Source of the DNA: JAYXXU01 sp049301135
Lineage (GTDB): Bacteria > Pseudomonadota > Gammaproteobacteria > Pseudomonadales > Moraxellaceae
NCBI GenBank assembly: GCA_049301135.1
Contig: JBAQKP010000119.1
Coordinates: 1 to 9,057 of the forward strand
DNA: 9,057 bases
Direction: 5' to 3'
The position numbers were made by a program, and so were the translations under genes. The notes beneath the pieces are model-generated. The model was given only the letters and a program-made list of their open reading frames with translations, was not told where the DNA came from and did not search any database. Each line of letters starts with the position of its first letter. Position 1 is the first letter of the stretch. Positions 5,084 through 9,057 of this stretch are shown here, in pieces.

Positions 5084-6766
5084 ATGATGGAATCTTTTGC
5101 CGCCCTATTTGAAGCGAGCGAGCTGAACCTCAACATCGAAAAGGGCGCAGTGATCCAAGGTATCGTTGTCAATATCGACAGTGATTGGGTAACGGTTGAT
5201 ACCGGCCTAAAATCTGAAGGTATTGTGCAGCGTGCCGAGTTCTTGAACGACCAACGTGAGTTGGAAGTTGCGATTGGCGACACCGTTGATGTCGTGGTCG
5301 AAGCGTTGGACAACGGCATGGGTCAAACCGTGTTGTCACGCGAAAAAGCCAAACGTGCCGAAACATGGACCAAACTCGAAAAAATCTTCGAAGATGGCGA
5401 AATTGTTACCGGTATCATCTCTGGCAAAGTCAAAGGTGGTTTCACTGTTGACATCGGTCCAGTTCGCGCATTCCTGCCAGGTTCATTGGTGGACACTCGT
5501 CCAATCCGTGATACCACCCATCTGGAAGGCAAAGACCTTGAGTTTAAAGTTATTAAACTTGATGCCAAGCGCAACAACGTCGTGGTTAGCCGTCGTGCAG
5601 TGATGGAAGCTGAGAGTTCTGCTGAGCGCGAAGAGCTGCTGGGCAAACTGGAAGAAGGTCAGATCGTCACTGGTGTGATCAAGAACCTGACCGATTACGG
5701 CGCGTTCGTTGATCTGGGCGGTATTGATGGTCTGCTACACATCACTGATATGGCATGGAAGCGCATCAAGCATCCATCTGAAGTGGTTGAAGTCGGCCAA
5801 GAAGTCACTGTTAAAGTGCTGAAATTTGATCGTGATCGTAACCGCGTCAGCCTTGGTCTGAAGCAGTTGGGTGAAGATCCTTGGATGGCGATCATGAGCC
5901 GTTATCCAAAAAATTCAATCGTGAAAGCGCGTGTCACCAATCTGACCGATTATGGTTGTTTTGCTGAAATCGCTGAAGGCGTTGAAGGTTTGGTACACGT
6001 TTCAGAAATGGATCACACCAACAAAAACATTCATCCATCAAAAGTCGTACAGATTGGTGATGAGATTGATGTCATGGTTCTGGACGTGGATGAAGAGCGT
6101 CGTCGTATCAGCTTGGGCATCAAGCAAACCCGCGAAAACCCGTGGGAAGCGTTTGCCAAGAACCACGACAAAGGTGAGCGCGTACAAGGTACCATCAAGT
6201 CGATTACTGACTTTGGTATCTTCATCGGTTTGCCAGGTGGCATTGATGGTCTGGTTCACTTGTCAGACATCTCTTGGAACGAAGCTGGCGAAGAAGCCAT
6301 CCGTCGCTACAAGAAAGGCGATACTGTTGATGCGGTCATCCTGTCTGTTGATGCAGAAGGCAACCGGATCAGCCTTGGTGTTAAGCAACTGAGCAACGAC
6401 CCGTTTAATGACTTCGCGTCAGCAAACGAGCGCGGCAGCATGGTTAAAGGCACTGTCACCGCAGTTGATGCGCGTGGCGCGACCGTAAACCTCGGTAGCG
6501 ACATCGAAGCGACCCTGAAAGCTTCTGAGATCACGCGTGACCGCGTTGAAGATGCAACCAAGCATCTGACCGTCGGCCAAGAAATCGAAGCGAAGATCAT
6601 CAACGTTGACCGTAAGACACGCACGATCAACTTGTCGATCAAGTCGAAAGACGAAGCAGAAGAGCGCGAAGCACTCAACACGCTACGCACTGCAACAGTG
6701 GCTGCACAAGATACCAATAGTCCACGTACTTTGGGTGACTTGATCAAAGCTGCACAAAGTAAGTAA
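5084..6766 (+). CDS. rpsA: 30S ribosomal protein S1
   Basis: S1 is the large mRNA-binding protein of the 30S subunit, needed to start translation on many mRNAs with structured or weak ribosome-binding sites. From ATG 5084 the protein is 560 residues against 557 in E. coli, and MMESFAALFE lines up position for position with the E. coli N-terminus. The six S1 (OB-fold) domains fall at roughly 21-87, 105-171, 192-260, 277-347, 364-434 and 451-520. Domains 3 to 6 carry the repeated patterns NLTDYGAFVDLGG, NLTDYGCFAEI, SITDFGIFIGL and the more diverged AVDARGATVNL. The frame is open further upstream, to 4970, but that would run through the terminator tail and has no match in the family. Codon use is strongly biased towards CTG, CGT, GAA and AAC, as expected for a highly expressed gene. 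Confidence 0.97.
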   Translation: MMESFAALFEASELNLNIEKGAVIQGIVVNIDSDWVTVDTGLKSEGIVQRAEFLNDQRELEVAIGDTVDVVVEALDNGMGQTVLSREKAKRAETWTKLEKIFEDGEIVTGIISGKVKGGFTVDIGPVRAFLPGSLVDTRPIRDTTHLEGKDLEFKVIKLDAKRNNVVVSRRAVMEAESSAEREELLGKLEEGQIVTGVIKNLTDYGAFVDLGGIDGLLHITDMAWKRIKHPSEVVEVGQEVTVKVLKFDRDRNRVSLGLKQLGEDPWMAIMSRYPKNSIVKARVTNLTDYGCFAEIAEGVEGLVHVSEMDHTNKNIHPSKVVQIGDEIDVMVLDVDEERRRISLGIKQTRENPWEAFAKNHDKGERVQGTIKSITDFGIFIGLPGGIDGLVHLSDISWNEAGEEAIRRYKKGDTVDAVILSVDAEGNRISLGVKQLSNDPFNDFASANERGSMVKGTVTAVDARGATVNLGSDIEATLKASEITRDRVEDATKHLTVGQEIEAKIINVDRKTRTINLSIKSKDEAEEREALNTLRTATVAAQDTNSPRTLGDLIKAAQSK

Positions 6767-6774
6767 GCAATAAG

Positions 6775-6827
6775 CACTCTGGTGGCGATATGCCGCCAGA
6801 GTGACACCATCGGGTTTGTTTACCCGA
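6775..6827 (+). other. Tandem hairpins between rpsA and ihfB
   Basis: The first hairpin has 12-bp arms, CACTCTGGTGGC (6775-6786) and GCCGCCAGAGTG (6792-6803), with one T-G wobble and a GATAT loop. It starts eight bases after the rpsA stop. The second pairs TCGGGT (6810-6815) with ACCCGA (6822-6827) around TTGTTT. Neither is followed by a T-run, so they do not look like an ordinary intrinsic terminator. They more likely stabilise the rpsA 3' end or mark a processing site between rpsA and ihfB. I see no convincing promoter for ihfB here. Confidence 0.65.
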
Positions 6828-6855
6828 ATCCACAGATCCATGAGGAGAATACACC

Positions 6856-7170
6856 ATGACTACAGGTTTAAATAAATCTGATCTGATCACACGGATTGCT
6901 GAACGCCAGCCGAATACGACTGAGCAAGTCGATCTAGAACTGGTTGAAGAATCAGTTAAAGTCATGTTAGATCAAATGGTTGAATCTTTGGCTTCGGGTA
7001 AACGAATCGAAATTCGTGGCTTTGGCAGCTTTGCCTTACATCATCGCGATCCACGTGTTGGCCGCAACCCAAAAACGGGTGACTCTGTCGAAGTTGCTGC
7101 GAAATCAGTTCCACATTTTAAACCTGGTAAAGCATTACGCGACGAAGTGAACGCCTCGTTGTCCGCTTAA
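6856..7170 (+). CDS. ihfB: Integration host factor subunit beta
   Basis: IHF-beta pairs with IHF-alpha to form the sequence-specific DNA-bending heterodimer of the nucleoid, which shapes promoters, replication origins and recombination sites. The 104-residue protein has the HU/IHF fold. The IEIRGFGSF strand is at 51-59 and the DNA-intercalating beta-arm has RNPKTG at 70-75 with Pro72. VPHFKPGKALRD (85-96) is the conserved C-terminal segment. The match to IHF-beta rather than HU or IHF-alpha rests on GSFALHHRDPRVGRNP. It is about ten residues longer than E. coli IhfB, from a few extra residues at both ends and around residues 18-28. A strong AGGAG (6843-6847) lies 8 bases before the start. Its place after rpsA is the standard gammaproteobacterial order. 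Confidence 0.96.
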   Translation: MTTGLNKSDLITRIAERQPNTTEQVDLELVEESVKVMLDQMVESLASGKRIEIRGFGSFALHHRDPRVGRNPKTGDSVEVAAKSVPHFKPGKALRDEVNASLSA

Positions 7171-7188
7171 TCGCCTGCTAAAACACTC

Positions 7189-7225
7189 AACCCATACTCG
7201 ATTAATTTTAACAGCAGTATGGGTT
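7189..7225 (+). repeat. 10-bp perfect inverted repeat between ihfB and lapA
   Basis: AACCCATACT (7189-7198) and AGTATGGGTT (7216-7225) are exact inverted copies separated by 17 AT-rich bases. Only three Ts follow, so it is at best a weak terminator for ihfB. The right arm lies between the -35 and -10 of the promoter at 7208-7236 and the left arm lies upstream of the -35, so an operator role is also possible. Confidence 0.7.
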
Positions 7226-7236
7226 TGCGTTATAAC
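7208..7236 (+). promoter_or_regulatory. Sigma-70 promoter for lapA-pyrF
   Basis: TTAACA (7208-7213, 5/6 to consensus) and TATAAC (7231-7236, 5/6) are spaced by exactly 17 bases. AT-rich sequence upstream (7200-7211) could act as an UP element. Transcription would start near 7243, giving a leader of about ten bases before lapA. It would drive lapA, pyrF and the SRPBCC gene. Confidence 0.6.
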
Positions 7237-7253
7237 ACCCTGAGTATAAAAGC

Positions 7254-7610
7254 ATGCGTATTTTCCTGATTGCTTTACTGCTATTGGTTTTCGGCTACTC
7301 GATTGCGTTGGTATTGGCAAATCGGATTGATGTTGAAGTCAATTTGCTGTTTAGCATTGTTCCGGCGATGAACCTTGGGTTACTGTTGATTGTGACCATT
7401 TCTTTGGGCGTGCTGCTGGGTCTGTTGCTTGGCTTGCAGGTGTTCCGAGTCTTCCAGATGAATTGGGAAGTGTCTCGCTTACGAAAAGAACTTGAAAGTG
7501 TCCGCGCACAACACATTAAAGCTGCTGCGGCTGCCGCACAATCGCACGCCGCGCTGCCGAATGCCAGCGAGCCTGCTGTATTGACCGACACGTCAAAATC
7601 ACTACACTGA
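7254..7610 (+). CDS. lapA: LapA-domain (DUF1049) inner-membrane protein
   Basis: A 118-residue membrane protein with two hydrophobic helices, at about residues 2-22 and 40-64, joined by a short polar loop containing NRIDVEVNLLF. A charged cytoplasmic tail follows with likely coiled-coil character (about 70-90), then an alanine run (90-95) and an unconserved end. This is the LapA/YciS layout. In E. coli, LapA works with LapB (YciM), which controls LpxC turnover and so lipopolysaccharide synthesis; the same role here is inferred from family membership. In E. coli lapA-lapB lies upstream of pyrF. Here pyrF follows lapA directly and no lapB is seen between them. The Shine-Dalgarno is weak (GAG at 7242-7244), and a good promoter lies just upstream. 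Confidence 0.87.
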   Translation: MRIFLIALLLLVFGYSIALVLANRIDVEVNLLFSIVPAMNLGLLLIVTISLGVLLGLLLGLQVFRVFQMNWEVSRLRKELESVRAQHIKAAAAAAQSHAALPNASEPAVLTDTSKSLH

Positions 7611-7638
7611 GCGTAGACAACTGTTCGATAGGTGATTC

Positions 7639-8322
7639 GTGAGTATTATTGTTGCTGTTGATGCGCATCGCTTAGACGATGCGCTTTTTATTGCAGATCA
7701 GCTTGATCCGACGTTATGCCGCCTCAAGGTCGGTAAGGAATTGTTTACCGCAGTCGGTGCGCCGGTTGTAACCGCATTCCAGCAGCGTGGCTTTGAGGTT
7801 TTTTTAGATCTAAAATTTCATGATATTCCGAATACTACTGCGCAAGCGGTGCTTGCTGCCGCAGATTTAGGCGTGTGGATGGTCAACGTGCATGCCAGTG
7901 GTGGCCGCACCATGATGCAAACCGCCAAACAACGACTCAAAGATTCCGGCTATTCAACGCAACTGATCGGTGTCACGGTGCTGACTTCCATGTCGGCTGA
8001 TGACTTGGCTGAGGTTGGCATCTGTGTTGATCCAGCAGAGCAGGTGAGTCGATTGGCACGACTGGCCGCAGCCAGTGGCTTAGATGGCGTGGTGTGTTCG
8101 GCACAAGAGGCGCGTCGTCTGCGTGCTGAATTAGGCCAAGATTTTATCTTGGTCACCCCTGGAATTCGTCCGGCAGGTTCAGCCGCTGACGACCAAAAAC
8201 GTATTGTCACGCCGCAACTGGCAATGCAACAAGGCTCGACCCATTTGGTCATTGGGCGGCCAATCACACAAGCCACGCACCCCAGCGAGGTGCTACGCGC
8301 GATCTATCAAAGCTTATTATAA
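7639..8322 (+). CDS. pyrF: Orotidine 5'-phosphate decarboxylase
   Basis: Catalyses the last step of de novo UMP synthesis, decarboxylating OMP. The 227-residue TIM-barrel protein has a complete active site. Asp8 is in IIVAVDAH, Lys30 is in CRLKVGKE, and the catalytic Asp-Lys-Asp group lies in DLKFHDIPNT (Asp57, Lys59, Asp62). The phosphate-gripping segments are VTPGIRPAGS (172-181) and VIGRPIT with Arg207. It is shorter than the 245-residue E. coli enzyme because the E. coli N-terminal extension is missing. The start is GTG at 7639, immediately before the first conserved strand, with AGGTGA (7630-7635) as ribosome-binding site; no ATG is available nearby. It follows lapA by 28 bases and shares its transcript. 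Together with cmk it makes this neighbourhood rich in pyrimidine functions. Confidence 0.97.
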   Translation: MSIIVAVDAHRLDDALFIADQLDPTLCRLKVGKELFTAVGAPVVTAFQQRGFEVFLDLKFHDIPNTTAQAVLAAADLGVWMVNVHASGGRTMMQTAKQRLKDSGYSTQLIGVTVLTSMSADDLAEVGICVDPAEQVSRLARLAAASGLDGVVCSAQEARRLRAELGQDFILVTPGIRPAGSAADDQKRIVTPQLAMQQGSTHLVIGRPITQATHPSEVLRAIYQSLL

Positions 8323-8334
8323 AAGAGGTCTTGT

Positions 8335-8766
8335 ATGTCCAGCCGCCAGCAGCGCATTCATGCACCCGCCACGGTGGTTTTTCGACTGCTCAGTGATGTC
8401 GGTGGCTGGCGGATCTGGAATCGCCGAGTCGCTTTTGCTGAGTTAGACGGCGATGCCGTGGTGGGTGGGCGAGGCGTGTTATACCTACGCAGCCTGTCGT
8501 GGTTGCCGTGGTCATTGCAGATTGAGGCGATGACAACCGATCAAAATCTGACGATCTGTGCCACCTGTCTCAGCGTCCACGTGCATATCGGCTTTGATCT
8601 ACAAGTCGATTCCTCGGGGGATGTGCTACTAAGAGGCGTATTACGCAGTGACAGCCTGCTTGGACGCTTGGCCAGCTCGAAACTCGTGCCGTTATGGCAC
8701 GGTTTCTTAGCGGCAGCATTGGCAGGCATTTGCTATGCGGCAGAGTCGGTTTCTGTCGCCGAATAA
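8335..8766 (+). CDS. Small SRPBCC (polyketide cyclase/START-like) protein
   Basis: A 143-residue protein whose start RQQRIHAPATVVFRLLSDV, followed by GGWRIWNRRV, matches the opening strand and helix of the SRPBCC fold (I-x-AP-x-x-x-V-x-x-LLxDV-x-x-W-x-x-WN). These proteins form a deep hydrophobic pocket for lipids or other small ligands. The later part fits too, with alternating strands and a long C-terminal helix (about residues 118-137, LVPLWHGFLAAALAGICYAA). There is no signal peptide. A good AGAGG (8324-8328) lies 6 bases before the start, and it begins 12 bases after pyrF, so it is co-transcribed. The ligand and function are unknown. The gene ends 19 bases before the convergent DUF2058 gene. 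Confidence 0.8.
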   Translation: MSSRQQRIHAPATVVFRLLSDVGGWRIWNRRVAFAELDGDAVVGGRGVLYLRSLSWLPWSLQIEAMTTDQNLTICATCLSVHVHIGFDLQVDSSGDVLLRGVLRSDSLLGRLASSKLVPLWHGFLAAALAGICYAAESVSVAE

Positions 8767-8785
8767 ACGGGTTGTGCTGGCTGGT

Positions 8786-9057
8786 TTACCACATCAAATC
8801 GTCTGGAATCACATACGCCGCATACGGATCGTCTTCGTCGCTGATCTGTTCTTTATTCAGACTATTATTCACCACAATCACCTCAGGTGCACGTTGTTCA
8901 ATCCGTTCACCGAGTGGCCGTGGCAGTAGGACATAGCTGACATCTAATCGTGCAATCCAAACTCGTCCAGCGACAATTTGCTCATACAACGCCTGTGTGA
9001 TGTAGATTTTTTTGATTTTTTGTTGGTCAATAAACTGATACGTCGTGTCACCTTGGG
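8786..9057 (-). CDS. DUF2058 (YaiL-like) family protein, C-terminal part
   Basis: This is the 3' end of a minus-strand gene whose start lies beyond the right edge; 90 codons are visible and the first complete one is at 9055. The visible chain runs through IKKIYITQALYEQIVAG and WIARLDVSYVLLPRPLGERI to the end EDDPYAAYVIPDDLMW. That end is almost identical to E. coli YaiL (DEDDPYADFKVPDDLMW) and is diagnostic for DUF2058. The family is widespread in gammaproteobacteria and is sometimes called nucleoprotein/polynucleotide-associated, but its function is not established. The charged N-terminal half typical of the family is not in the window. No terminator is visible in the 19 bases separating it from the SRPBCC gene. 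Confidence 0.92.
   Translation of the reverse strand, partial: QGDTTYQFIDQQKIKKIYITQALYEQIVAGRVWIARLDVSYVLLPRPLGERIEQRAPEVIVVNNSLNKEQISDEDDPYAAYVIPDDLMW

Noticed and set aside
6307..6810. A 167-codon minus-strand ORF opposite rpsA
   Set aside because: It is a shadow produced by the biased codon use of rpsA; the translation is low-complexity serine/arginine-rich with no domain pattern.
8767..8785. A terminator between the convergent SRPBCC and DUF2058 genes
   Set aside because: The 19 bases hold no GC-rich stem with a T-run on either strand; termination probably happens inside the opposing gene or by Rho.

Overview
The window reads as an ordinary housekeeping stretch of a gammaproteobacterial chromosome. 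The proteins look most like Moraxellaceae (the Acinetobacter side of the group). The run cmk-rpsA-ihfB-lapA-pyrF is a conserved gammaproteobacterial order. GC content looks close to one half by eye, which is higher than typical Acinetobacter, so a related genus is more likely; the genus is not resolved. There is no sign of a mobile element, tRNA, rRNA, CRISPR array, phage gene or defence system.

Layout. (1) 1-627: the 3' end of clpA on the plus strand, closed by a clear intrinsic terminator. (2) 660-947: a small secreted protein gene on the minus strand, read from a 130-bp divergent region shared with ung. (3) 1078-4009: a tight plus-strand group of ung (DNA uracil repair), a 3-hydroxyisobutyryl-CoA hydrolase-type gene, tadA (tRNA wobble adenosine deaminase, overlapping the previous gene) and moaB (molybdopterin). 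(4) 4147-4898: a possible 15-codon leader ORF whose stop overlaps the cmk start codon, then cmk. (5) 4899-6766: two hairpins, the second a terminator, a leader, and rpsA with six S1 domains. (6) 6775-8766: ihfB, lapA, pyrF and a small SRPBCC-fold gene, with paired hairpins before ihfB and a good sigma-70 promoter before lapA. (7) 8786-9057: the 3' part of a DUF2058 (YaiL-like) gene on the minus strand, converging on the SRPBCC gene.

The genes do not form one pathway. Most serve nucleotide and nucleic-acid upkeep: Ung, TadA, Cmk, PyrF, S1 and IHF-beta.

I found no convincing undescribed system among the proteins. The signals worth a second look lie between the genes: the leader ORF coupled to cmk, a terminator-like hairpin in the leader of the minus-strand secreted protein, a 17-bp dyad in the ung divergent region, a 10-bp inverted repeat whose right arm lies inside the lapA promoter spacer, and tandem hairpins around rpsA. 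All were found by reading; no folding energies or database searches were run.
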